In this document: one piece after another, positions 37,091-44,579 of the stretch
Layout: each line of letters begins with the position of its first letter
How positions within the stretch are numbered: the first letter of the stretch is position 1
Assembly: GCA_049840935.1 (NCBI GenBank)
Contig: JASGJA010000028.1
Coordinates: 1-64,000, forward strand
Direction: 5' to 3'
Source of the DNA: Mesorhizobium_G sp049840935
Lineage (GTDB): Bacteria; Pseudomonadota; Alphaproteobacteria; Rhizobiales; Rhizobiaceae
Length of the DNA: 64,000 nucleotides
Position numbers and translations under genes: made by a program
The notes under the pieces: generated by a model
Databases searched by the model: none
Told to the model about the DNA's origin: nothing
What the model saw: only the letters and a program-made list of their open reading frames with translations

Positions 37091-38056
37091 ATGGAAACGC
37101 GCATTGCAAAAGCACATTCGGCAACAGATGAGGCGCTGGCCGTGCTGTCGCGCGGAGGCTTGGTCGCGCTGCCCACCGAAACGGTTTACGGGCTGGCGGC
37201 AGACGCCAGCAATGGCGCGGCGGTGGCGCGCATATTCGAGGCCAAGGGCAGGCCGCGTTTCAATCCGCTGATCGCCCATGTGGCGGACATGGATATGGCG
37301 CGCCGCATCGCTGCCTTTGATCTGTTGTCGGAAAAGCTCGCCGCAGCGTTTTGGCCTGGCCCGCTCACCCTCGTTCTGCCTGCGCTTCCCGGCGCGCCGG
37401 TGCATGATCTGGTCACGGCGGGCCTAGACACAATCGCGCTCCGAATGCCGAAAGGCTTTGCTTCTGGCCTTATCGCGCGGTTGGGCCGCCCCATCGCGGC
37501 CCCCAGCGCCAACAGTTCAGGCCGCATCAGCGCCACCACCGCGCAGGCCGTCGCGGATGATCTTGGTGGCAAGGTCGAATTGATCGTCGATGGCGGGCAG
37601 ACGCCGGTTGGCGTGGAGTCGACAATTGTCAAAGTCGATAGCGGGCGCGTCTATTTGCTGCGTCCGGGCGGCGCATCTGCCGATCAGATTGAGCGCATCG
37701 CCGGTGTCCCGCTAACGCGCGACAATTCCGGCAAGGTCGAAGCGCCCGGCATGCTGCTGTCGCACTACGCGCCGAACGCGCACATGCGCCTCAATATTGG
37801 CGAAACCAGACCCGGCGAAGCGCTGCTCGCTTTCGGCCCCGCCCGCGTCGAAAATGCCGGCACCGCATCCGCAACGCTCAATCTCTCGCCCTCTGGCGAT
37901 CTGCGTGAGGCTGCGGCCAATCTCTTTGAATATATGCGGCAACTGGACGCCCTCGGCGCGCCGGTAATCGCCGTTGAACCGATACCAGTTGAAGGTCTCG
38001 GCGAGGCCATCAACGACCGCCTGAAGCGTGCCGCCGCGCCCCGTCACGGAGTTTGA
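37091..38056 (+). CDS. L-threonylcarbamoyladenylate synthase (Sua5 type)
   Basis: It makes threonylcarbamoyl-AMP for t6A37 modification of ANN-decoding tRNAs. The YrdC domain opens with GGLVALPTETVYGLAADA and KGRPRFNPLIAH; the C-terminal Sua5 domain contains APGMLLSHYAPNA. The 321-residue length marks the two-domain Sua5 form. ATG 37091 follows agcggag. A FAD-linked oxidase gene follows after three bases, so the two are probably one transcript. Confidence 0.93.
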   Translation: METRIAKAHSATDEALAVLSRGGLVALPTETVYGLAADASNGAAVARIFEAKGRPRFNPLIAHVADMDMARRIAAFDLLSEKLAAAFWPGPLTLVLPALPGAPVHDLVTAGLDTIALRMPKGFASGLIARLGRPIAAPSANSSGRISATTAQAVADDLGGKVELIVDGGQTPVGVESTIVKVDSGRVYLLRPGGASADQIERIAGVPLTRDNSGKVEAPGMLLSHYAPNAHMRLNIGETRPGEALLAFGPARVENAGTASATLNLSPSGDLREAAANLFEYMRQLDALGAPVIAVEPIPVEGLGEAINDRLKRAAAPRHGV

Positions 38057-38059
38057 TGC

Positions 38060-39469
38060 ATGGACGAAGCCCTTATCGCCCGTTTCGCCGCCATCGTTGG
38101 CGAAAAATATGCTGTGCGTGCCGGTGCCGACATCGTGCCTTTCGTGTCAGAACCGCGCGGGCTTTACGGTGGCGTAACGCCGCTGGTTCTGCGCCCTGGC
38201 TCGGTGGATGAAGTCAGCCGCATCATGGCGCTCGCCACGGAAACGCGGACGCCCGTCGTGCCGCAGGGCGGAAATACGGGGCTGGTCGGCGGCCAGATGC
38301 CGGACAAATCCGGCGGCCAGATCGTGCTCTCCCTGTCCCGCCTCAACCGCATTCGCGAAATCGACGTGCACTCCAACACTGTCACAGCAGATGCGGGCGT
38401 TATCCTCGAAACGCTGCAGCAGGCGGCGGATCAGGCGGACCGGCTCTATCCCTTGGCGCTGGCCTCGCAAGGGTCGTGCGAAATCGGCGGCAACTTGTCC
38501 TCCAATGCGGGTGGCGTCGGCGCACTGGCGTATGGCGTCGCGCGCGATCTGTGCCTCGGCATCGAAGTCGTGTTGCCAACGGGGGAGGTGCTGGATGACC
38601 TTCGCAAGCTGAAAAAAGACAACACCGGATACGACCTCAAAGACCTATTCATCGGCGCGGAGGGCACGCTAGGCGTCATCACCGCCGCCGTTTTAAAGCT
38701 GTTTCCGAAGCCGAAGGGCCGCGAGATGGCATGGATCGGCCTTGCCTCGCCGGAGGCCGCGCTTGCCTTGTTTGGTCGTGCAAACGAGGCGGCGGGGGCG
38801 GGGCTCACCATGTTTGAACTGGCGCACCGCACGCCGATGGAGTTTGTGGCGCGGCATCTGCCATCACCGCCATGCCCGATTCCACTGGATTACGAATGGT
38901 ACGTGCTGATGGAAATTTGCTCCGGTCGCTCCGCCGAGGATGCGCGCGCGCTCATCGAATCCATTCTGGAATCCGCGTTGGAAAATGGCATTATCGAGGA
39001 CGCCGCCATTGCCGCGAGCCTCACGCAGGCGCGCGATTTCTGGCAGTTGCGCGAAAACCTGCCGGAAGCGCAGAAGCCGGAAGGCGCATCCATCAAGCAC
39101 GATATTTCTGTGCCGGTCGCGGCCATTCCTGAATTTATCGTCCGCGCTGCTGCTGCGGTTCAGAGCGTCAGCCCCGGCGCGCGCGTCTGCTGTTTCGGCC
39201 ACATGGGTGACGGCAATCTGCACTACAATGTCAGCCAGCCGGTAGGGGCCGATAAGGACGCGTTTCTGTCGCTTTACAAGCCGATGAACCATGCTGTGCA
39301 TGATGTTGTGCGCGCGATGGATGGCTCCATTTCCGCCGAACATGGCATCGGCGTTCTCAAGCGGGATGAGTTGATCGCCACCGCCCCGCCGGTCGCCATC
39401 GATCTCATGCGCCGCGTCAAAGCCTCGTTCGATCCTGCGGGCATTATGAACCCCGGCAAAGTCATATGA
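38060..39469 (+). CDS. FAD-binding oxidase of the GlcD/D-2-hydroxyacid dehydrogenase type
   Basis: A 469-residue PCMH-type flavoprotein that oxidises D-2-hydroxyacids such as D-lactate, glycolate or D-2-hydroxyglutarate. The FAD-binding segment is VVPQGGNTGLVGGQMPDKSG, with ASQGSCEIGGNLSSNAGG. The C-terminal domain has CCFGHMGDGNLHYNVSQP and SAEHGIGVLKRDEL, which hold active-site His residues. Exact substrate cannot be read from sequence. It starts three bases after the Sua5-type gene. Confidence 0.88.
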   Translation: MDEALIARFAAIVGEKYAVRAGADIVPFVSEPRGLYGGVTPLVLRPGSVDEVSRIMALATETRTPVVPQGGNTGLVGGQMPDKSGGQIVLSLSRLNRIREIDVHSNTVTADAGVILETLQQAADQADRLYPLALASQGSCEIGGNLSSNAGGVGALAYGVARDLCLGIEVVLPTGEVLDDLRKLKKDNTGYDLKDLFIGAEGTLGVITAAVLKLFPKPKGREMAWIGLASPEAALALFGRANEAAGAGLTMFELAHRTPMEFVARHLPSPPCPIPLDYEWYVLMEICSGRSAEDARALIESILESALENGIIEDAAIAASLTQARDFWQLRENLPEAQKPEGASIKHDISVPVAAIPEFIVRAAAAVQSVSPGARVCCFGHMGDGNLHYNVSQPVGADKDAFLSLYKPMNHAVHDVVRAMDGSISAEHGIGVLKRDELIATAPPVAIDLMRRVKASFDPAGIMNPGKVI

Positions 39470-39599
39470 GGCTGGACTAATTAACCTGAAAGCAATGTTT
39501 CCTTGGGGTTTCGCTAACCATCGAGCCCGATCAGAAAAATTTAACCGAACTTGTTAAGCGGTCCGATAAGACCCGCGCGATAGCCTTCCCGACATAAGA

Positions 39600-39642
39600 G
39601 GCCGGAAACACCGGCCCAGAGAAGACCGGAAAACCGGCTCTC
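39600..39642 (+). other. two tandem hairpins in the leader of the DUF6101 gene
   Basis: Two short GC stems follow each other: ggccgg-aaaca-ccggcc (39600-39616), then ccgg-aaaa-ccgg (39626-39637) extended by gag/ctc pairs. They lie 25 to 67 bases before the ATG, so they would fall in the mRNA leader. They could affect stability or translation; the promoter is not identified. Confidence 0.45.
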
Positions 39643-39666
39643 AGGACTAACAGGAAGGCAACACTG

Positions 39667-40236
39667 ATGAATACCAGACTGAAGCCGGTCTGGGCGGGGC
39701 GAACCATGCGCCTCGACCCTTTTCGCTTGGCTCAAACGGTTAGCTACGAAACCGAAGACGACGCCGGTGGGATAACCTATTCGATCAACTATAAGGGCGC
39801 GGTCATTCGCCGTGCGCTGGAACGCAGCGGTCTGCCAATGACGATTGCGCTGCCTGTCCGCGCCTTCCTTGGCGTTGCTGCGCGAGCGCTGGAAGACGGA
39901 GAGGGCAACCTCACCGTCACGCTGGAACTCATGCATGAAGATCCAGCTTTGTCGGTGCCGCTGCTCGTTGCCCGCGATCTTGACGATGTCGCCGCTGATT
40001 GGCGCGCATGGGCGGTGGAATACAAGCTTCCCATGCTGCTAGTGGAAGCGGATGGCACGCCGCGCACGCTGGAAGAGTCGCTTGGCGGTGGCATTGTTGC
40101 CCGCACGCCAATTGAGCGCCGCAAGCGCCGCAGTCGCACGGCCAAGCGCCGTCCGCGTTTCCTCATGCGTCGCAAGGCTGGATCGTTGGGTGTCCGCCTC
40201 GTCGTTCGCGGCGAAGAAATCATCGCTCGCGCCTGA
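39667..40236 (+). CDS. DUF6101 family protein
   Basis: A 189-residue conserved Rhizobiales protein, beginning MNTRLKPVWAGRTMRLDPFRL. A basic stretch (about 150-175, IERRKRRSRTAKRRPRFLMRRKA, here spread over two segments) precedes LGVRLVVRGEEIIARA at the end. No function is known. caggaagg lies about nine bases before the ATG. The last 19 coding bases before the final codons recur after the palindromic repeat downstream, so the 3' end appears duplicated. Confidence 0.8.
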   Translation: MNTRLKPVWAGRTMRLDPFRLAQTVSYETEDDAGGITYSINYKGAVIRRALERSGLPMTIALPVRAFLGVAARALEDGEGNLTVTLELMHEDPALSVPLLVARDLDDVAADWRAWAVEYKLPMLLVEADGTPRTLEESLGGGIVARTPIERRKRRSRTAKRRPRFLMRRKAGSLGVRLVVRGEEIIARA

Positions 40237-40398
40237 GCAGCAATGCGCTTCTAGTAATTTTCCCCCACCCCTTACCCCTCCCCTCAAGGGGGAGGGAGAC
40301 AAAGGCGCTGAGTTCTCAATTCCCCCTCCCCCTTGAGGGGAGGGGTAAGGGGTGGGGGTTATGATCTCGGCGGCGAAGAAATCATCGCGCGGGCCTAA
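40208..40398 (+). repeat. duplicated 3' end of the DUF6101 gene flanking a palindromic element
   Basis: The 19 bases gcggcgaagaaatcatcgc at 40208-40226 recur exactly at 40370-40388. After each copy the sequence reads to a stop codon encoding ARA (cgcgcctga and gggcctaa). The long inverted repeat lies between the two copies. Confidence 0.85.
40262..40358. repeat. palindromic element with 35-base perfect arms
   Basis: The arm at 40262-40296 (starting cccccaccccttacccctcc) and its exact reverse complement at 40324-40358 enclose a 27-base loop. It resembles the short palindromic intergenic repeats frequent in Rhizobiales genomes. It would form a very stable hairpin in RNA on either strand and may act as a transcription stop for the DUF6101 gene. 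Confidence 0.9.
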
Positions 40399-40439
40399 CG
40401 GCCCGACGCGGTACCCTTTTCGGCTTTTATTTTAGCATA

Positions 40440-40684
40440 TTGCGGAATATGTTCTGTCCCGAATCGGCTGTCCGGCCGGTTCTGGGGCTTAGAAACCCCA
40501 TAGAAAGCGGTCGGTGTTGACCGAAACGACATCTCCTCGTCCTATGGTCGGGGGAACCCCGGCGCATGTCCAGAGCCGTTAGGCTTAAAGGCCGGGGTGG
40601 TCGTCTTTCTACGGCTTTCTAATCCCCCGGTCACCAGAGGGGCGAACGTGAAAATACAGCCCCTCGGTGACTGCTTGCGAAGCC
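40440..40684 (+). ncRNA. candidate structured RNA between convergent genes
   Basis: This stretch has no credible coding frame but many stable stems: gggg-cttagaaa-cccc (40483-40500 region), cggtc-ggtgtt-gaccg (40508-40523), agccgt/acggct (about 40574 and 40610) and a 14-pair hairpin ggtcacc-a-gaggggc / gcccctc-ggtgact (about 40630-40671). A tttcggcttttattttagcatatt stretch just upstream is A/T-rich and promoter-like. Length and structure recall regulatory RNAs such as 6S RNA, but I could not match conserved 6S positions, and strand is uncertain. Confidence 0.35.
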
Positions 40685-41668
40685 TCAAACCAGCGGTTTG
40701 AGCGCCACCCAAACCCCGCCACCGACCAGCCCCAAAAATATCAGCCAGCCCACAACGCTGTTCGACTTGAACAGCCGCAAACACTGATCGGGGTCGTCAA
40801 TATCCAGGGTGCGAATTTGGCGGTGCATATGCGCGCCAGCTGCCAACAGTCCCGCCAAGGCAGGCATGGGCACCACGGCGTTTGCAAAGGCTCCCGCGAA
40901 ACAAGCGAGCGCGCCGCCATAAAGCCCATACAGCCAAAGTTCCGTGTTCTTGCCGAACAGTCGCGCGGTTGAGCGCACACCCACAATTGCGTCGTCTTCC
41001 TTGTCCTGATGCGCGTAGATCGTATCGTAGCCGATAACCCACAGGATCGAGCCCGCGTAAAGCAGCAGCGCGGGCACATCCAGCGAGCCATATGTTGCCG
41101 CCCAGCCCATCAGCGCGCCCCAGGAAAATGCAAGTCCCAGAACGAATTGCGGCCAGTTGGTGACTCTCTTCATAAAGGGATAAATCGCCACCACGGCGAG
41201 CGACGCCACACCCAGCACCACGGTAAACCAGTTGAACTGCAACAGCACGACCAGCCCGACCAGCGCCTGTGCAACCAGAAAACTCCATGCCTGTTTGCGT
41301 GTAACCTGACCGGAGGGCAGGGGGCGTGAACGGGTGCGCTCCACCTGCGCATCAATGTTCTCGTCAACGAGATCGTTGTATGTGCAGCCCGCGCCACGCA
41401 TTGCAATCGCGCCCGCAAGAAACAGTACGAGGTGCCACGGGTTTGGCAGCAATTCGATAAGTGGCCGCCCAACTGTCGCATGCGCGGTCGCGGCCAGCGC
41501 CGTTGACCACCAGCATGGCCAAAGCAGCAGGATCCAGCCGATTGGCCGGTCCCATCGCGCCAATTGTGCATAAGGCCAAAACCCGCGCGGCAAGGCGCGG
41601 TAGACCCAGTGGCCGCTTGGCGCGTCGGCAACGCGACCTTGGCCAGATCGGGATTGTATCGTTTCCAT
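40685..41668 (-). CDS. ubiA: 4-hydroxybenzoate polyprenyltransferase
   Basis: An integral-membrane prenyltransferase that attaches the polyprenyl chain to 4-hydroxybenzoate in ubiquinone synthesis. The first Asp-rich motif is TYNDLVDENIDAQVERT and the second YDTIYAHQDKEDD. About eight to nine membrane helices. I chose ATG 41668 (METIQSRSGQG, 327 residues), because the longer frame adds an unlikely lead overlapping the divergent purD region. It works downstream of the polyprenyl synthase found at 25 kb. Confidence 0.94.
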   Translation of the reverse strand: METIQSRSGQGRVADAPSGHWVYRALPRGFWPYAQLARWDRPIGWILLLWPCWWSTALAATAHATVGRPLIELLPNPWHLVLFLAGAIAMRGAGCTYNDLVDENIDAQVERTRSRPLPSGQVTRKQAWSFLVAQALVGLVVLLQFNWFTVVLGVASLAVVAIYPFMKRVTNWPQFVLGLAFSWGALMGWAATYGSLDVPALLLYAGSILWVIGYDTIYAHQDKEDDAIVGVRSTARLFGKNTELWLYGLYGGALACFAGAFANAVVPMPALAGLLAAGAHMHRQIRTLDIDDPDQCLRLFKSNSVVGWLIFLGLVGGGVWVALKPLV

Positions 41669-41767
41669 CGTTAGCGCAGTGGCAGGGTGCGGATTGCGCG
41701 TCAAGACCTTGACCCGGCGCGACACGCACAATACCGGGACAAGGACAAATTGACTCAAGGGTTAGCG

Positions 41768-43042
41768 ATGAACGTCCTTCTTCTTGGCTCCGGCGGGCGC
41801 GAACATGCGCTTGCATGGAAACTGGCGGCATCTCCATTGTTGGGGAAGCTTTATGCTTCGCCCGGCAATCCGGGCATTGCCGAGGAAGCCGAACTCGTTG
41901 GACTCAACATCGACGACCATGCCGCCATCATCGCATTCTGCAAAGAGCACGACATTGGCCTCGTCGTAGTTGGGCCGGAAGCGCCATTGGTCGCAGGTAT
42001 CGCGGACGCTCTGCGCGGCGCGGGCATCCGCGCGTTCGGCCCATCGCAAGAGGCAGCGCAACTCGAAGGTTCAAAAGCCTTCACGAAAGAGCTTTGCGCG
42101 CGTTTCAACATTCCGACCGGCGCGTTTGGCCGTTTCGACAATGCCGAAGCCGCAAAGGCGTACATCCGCCAGCATGGTGCGCCGATTGTCGTAAAGGCAG
42201 ACGGGCTCGCCGCAGGCAAGGGCGTCACCGTCGCCATGACCGAATCCGAAGCGCTGGACGCCGTCGACGCCTGTTTTTCCGGCGCGTTTGGCGGGGCAGG
42301 GGCGGAAGTCGTTGTCGAGGAGTTCCTTGACGGAGAGGAGGCAAGCTTCTTTTGCCTCTGCGATGGCAAGACTGCGCTGCCATTCGGCACGGCACAGGAT
42401 CACAAGCGCGTGGGCGATGGCGACACCGGCCCGAATACCGGCGGCATGGGTGCCTATTCGCCCGCGCCGGTCATGGACGCCGCAATGGTGGAGCGCACCA
42501 TGCGCGAGATCATCGAGCCGACCATGCGCGGCATGGCGGAGATCGGCGCGCCTTTTGCGGGAATTCTGTTTGCCGGCCTGATGATTACAAAGGATGGTCC
42601 GAAGCTCATCGAATACAATGTGCGCTTTGGCGACCCCGAATGCCAGGTGCTGATGATGCGCCTCAAGGATGATCTTTTGGTGTTGCTGAACGCTGCAACC
42701 GATGGGCAGCTTGAGCACACGAGCATACGCTGGCGCGATGATCCGGCGTTGACCGTGGTGATGGCCGCGAAGGGTTATCCCGGTACGCCGGAAAAAGGCA
42801 GCGTCATTGGTGGGCTGGATGCTGCCGCGAAAACCGGCGCACAGATTTTCCATGCAGGCACCGCGCTCAAAGACGGCCAGATAGTTGCCAATGGTGGCAG
42901 GGTGCTCAACGTTACCGCCACCGGCAAAACGGTTGCTGAGGCGCAGATTGCGGCCTACCGCGCTGTCGATGCTATCGATTGGCCGGGTGGCTTCTGCCGT
43001 CGCGATATTGGCTGGCGCGCCGTGGAGCGCGAGAAGGCTTAA
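41768..43042 (+). CDS. purD: phosphoribosylamine-glycine ligase
   Basis: The ATP-grasp enzyme that joins glycine to phosphoribosylamine, step two of purine synthesis. MNVLLLGSGGREHALAWKL is the classic N-terminus; ATP-grasp residues appear in PIVVKADGLAAGKGVTVAM and VVEEFLDGEEASFF, and metal binding in YNVRFGDPECQVLMMRL. 424 residues. It is divergent from ubiA across 99 bases. Confidence 0.96.
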   Translation: MNVLLLGSGGREHALAWKLAASPLLGKLYASPGNPGIAEEAELVGLNIDDHAAIIAFCKEHDIGLVVVGPEAPLVAGIADALRGAGIRAFGPSQEAAQLEGSKAFTKELCARFNIPTGAFGRFDNAEAAKAYIRQHGAPIVVKADGLAAGKGVTVAMTESEALDAVDACFSGAFGGAGAEVVVEEFLDGEEASFFCLCDGKTALPFGTAQDHKRVGDGDTGPNTGGMGAYSPAPVMDAAMVERTMREIIEPTMRGMAEIGAPFAGILFAGLMITKDGPKLIEYNVRFGDPECQVLMMRLKDDLLVLLNAATDGQLEHTSIRWRDDPALTVVMAAKGYPGTPEKGSVIGGLDAAAKTGAQIFHAGTALKDGQIVANGGRVLNVTATGKTVAEAQIAAYRAVDAIDWPGGFCRRDIGWRAVEREKA

Positions 43043-43058
43043 AAATCCTTTTATTTAA

Positions 43059-43212
43059 CCCCTCATCCGCCTGCCGGCACCTTCTCCCTCAAGGGGAGAA
43101 GGCAGAGATGTCAAGGCCTCGCTTACCTGCAACGTTGAAGACTGAAAGCCAGCATTGCAGTTTTCCGCCTTCTCCCCTTGAGGGAGAAGGTGGCGGCAGC
43201 CGGATGAGGGGG
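43059..43212. repeat. Rhizobiales-type long palindromic intergenic repeat
   Basis: Two near-identical inverted arms of about 45 bases (43059-43103, starting cccctcatccgcctgccgg; 43167-43211) enclose a 63-base spacer. Inside each arm ccttctcc and ggagaagg pair on their own. This pattern is common between Rhizobiales genes. It fills the gap between convergent purD and the GH25 gene and may stop transcription from both sides. Confidence 0.88.
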
Positions 43213-43213
43213 T

Positions 43214-44437
43214 CTAAAACTTGATCCCCGGCTTCGCCGTTTCCGGCATCAGTAGATCCGAAAAATCCTCAGTCTGCTTTAGCAAAAACACGGGCATATC
43301 GCCTCGTTTTATTGCTGCGCGCTCGGTCGAAGCGGTCACTGTCATATCCACGCCCGGCGCGCCCTTTCCTAGCAGTCTGTCAATCGCGGCTTGTCCCGCG
43401 CTCACTGCCGTACCCAAATATGCAGCCGCAAATGTCAGCATCGTTTCGGGATTTGGCGTCAGTTGCGCGACCGCCACCTCGGCGGGCCAGTTTTCGCTCG
43501 CCGTCGGCAGGTTCGACACTGCGGCATAAACAATCTCGACATCGCCCGTCAGGGCCTTTTCGCGCGGAAACGGCACCGGCACGCTCGCGACCAGTTCGAC
43601 GCGCTGGTTCACCAGCCCGCCAAACGGCCAAGCATTGCGCAATTCATCGGGCGACATGGTGGCAACGTTGACGTCAATATCATTGCCCGCGCCTTTCACG
43701 CGATACGGACACACCCGCTTGTTGCAATTCACCTGCGAGGCAAATTGCCAGAGCGCATAGCTATCCCAGTTTCCCTTTGGAAAATGCATTCCGATTTCGG
43801 GCTTATAGCGTGCATACCAAAGCGGCAGGCGCGACAGCAGCCTGTAGCGCCATGCGTTGTCGGCGATGTGTTTGGCGGTCGTGCCATTAGTATAAAGCAT
43901 CGGGAACCGCCCCGTGCGCAAATGTATCTCGCGCACGAATATCTCCGCATCATCCAGCGACATCCACTGTGACGGATCGTTGTCTTCGATGTCCAACGCC
44001 ATCAGATCGTCCGGTTCAGGCTCTGCAAAATCAAGAAAATTGCGCGCTTGTTCGAGCGGATTTCCGGGCCGCGCAAGATGATACGCACCCCATTTCAAGC
44101 CCAACGCTTTCGCCAGCGTGCGGCGCGTGTGAAACAGCTCGCGCGCAACGGCGTGGCGTTTCCACAGCGCTTTGCACAGCTTGTACTCTGTCTCCTGACC
44201 CGTGCAGAAATAGGGTGGCGGCAGGCCGTCGGACGCCTTGTTGATGAAGCCGACAATGCGCTTGTCATTGGCAAGTTCGCGCCAGTCCAGCTCATTATAT
44301 TCATAGGCATCGAGCACGAGCGCGCGGTCGGTGCGCTTCCACGGCTGGGAAAATTCAGACGCGGCTGCGGGCAGGCTGGCGCAAATCGCCGCCAGCATTC
44401 CAATCACCCCGGCAATGATGCGCCGTTTTCCCACCAC
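43214..44437 (-). CDS. secreted GH25-family lysozyme-like protein
   Basis: A 407-residue exported protein with a signal peptide (IIAGVIGMLAAICASLPAAAS). Residues about 37-270 form a GH25 (muramidase) barrel: ALVLDAYEYNELDW, VGFINKASDG, GAYHLARPGNPLEQARNFLD, DDLMALDIEDNDPSQW with the expected acidic catalytic residues, and DSYALWQFASQV. The remaining 135 residues are an unassigned extension. Cysteines near YFCTGQETEYKLC and CNKRVCPY could form disulfides. Target is presumably peptidoglycan. Confidence 0.82.
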   Translation of the reverse strand: MVGKRRIIAGVIGMLAAICASLPAAASEFSQPWKRTDRALVLDAYEYNELDWRELANDKRIVGFINKASDGLPPPYFCTGQETEYKLCKALWKRHAVARELFHTRRTLAKALGLKWGAYHLARPGNPLEQARNFLDFAEPEPDDLMALDIEDNDPSQWMSLDDAEIFVREIHLRTGRFPMLYTNGTTAKHIADNAWRYRLLSRLPLWYARYKPEIGMHFPKGNWDSYALWQFASQVNCNKRVCPYRVKGAGNDIDVNVATMSPDELRNAWPFGGLVNQRVELVASVPVPFPREKALTGDVEIVYAAVSNLPTASENWPAEVAVAQLTPNPETMLTFAAAYLGTAVSAGQAAIDRLLGKGAPGVDMTVTASTERAAIKRGDMPVFLLKQTEDFSDLLMPETAKPGIKF

Positions 44438-44530
44438 TCATTTTTTCCTTCAATGCGGAATGGTGGCGCAAACATGGTTAACGAATTACCATCAACGCTC
44501 GTCTCATCCACCTTATACCAATCTCCATTT

Positions 44531-44548
44531 GACGCTTACGTAAGTGAG
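44531..44548 (+). promoter_or_regulatory. palindromic operator candidate upstream of the acyl-CoA dehydrogenase
   Basis: The perfect palindrome cttacgtaag (44535-44544) sits in gacgcttacgtaagtg, about 36 bases before the ATG. It resembles TTTACGTAAA-type sites bound by LiuR/FadR-like repressors of acyl-CoA and branched-chain degradation genes in Proteobacteria. The regulator is not encoded in this window. Confidence 0.4.
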
Positions 44549-44579
44549 ATGTAGGCCGGGACCACACAGGAGAACATCG

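Noticed and set aside
40262..40358. CRISPR repeat
   Set aside because: The 35-base element is one inverted pair without spacers or further copies; it is a palindromic intergenic repeat.
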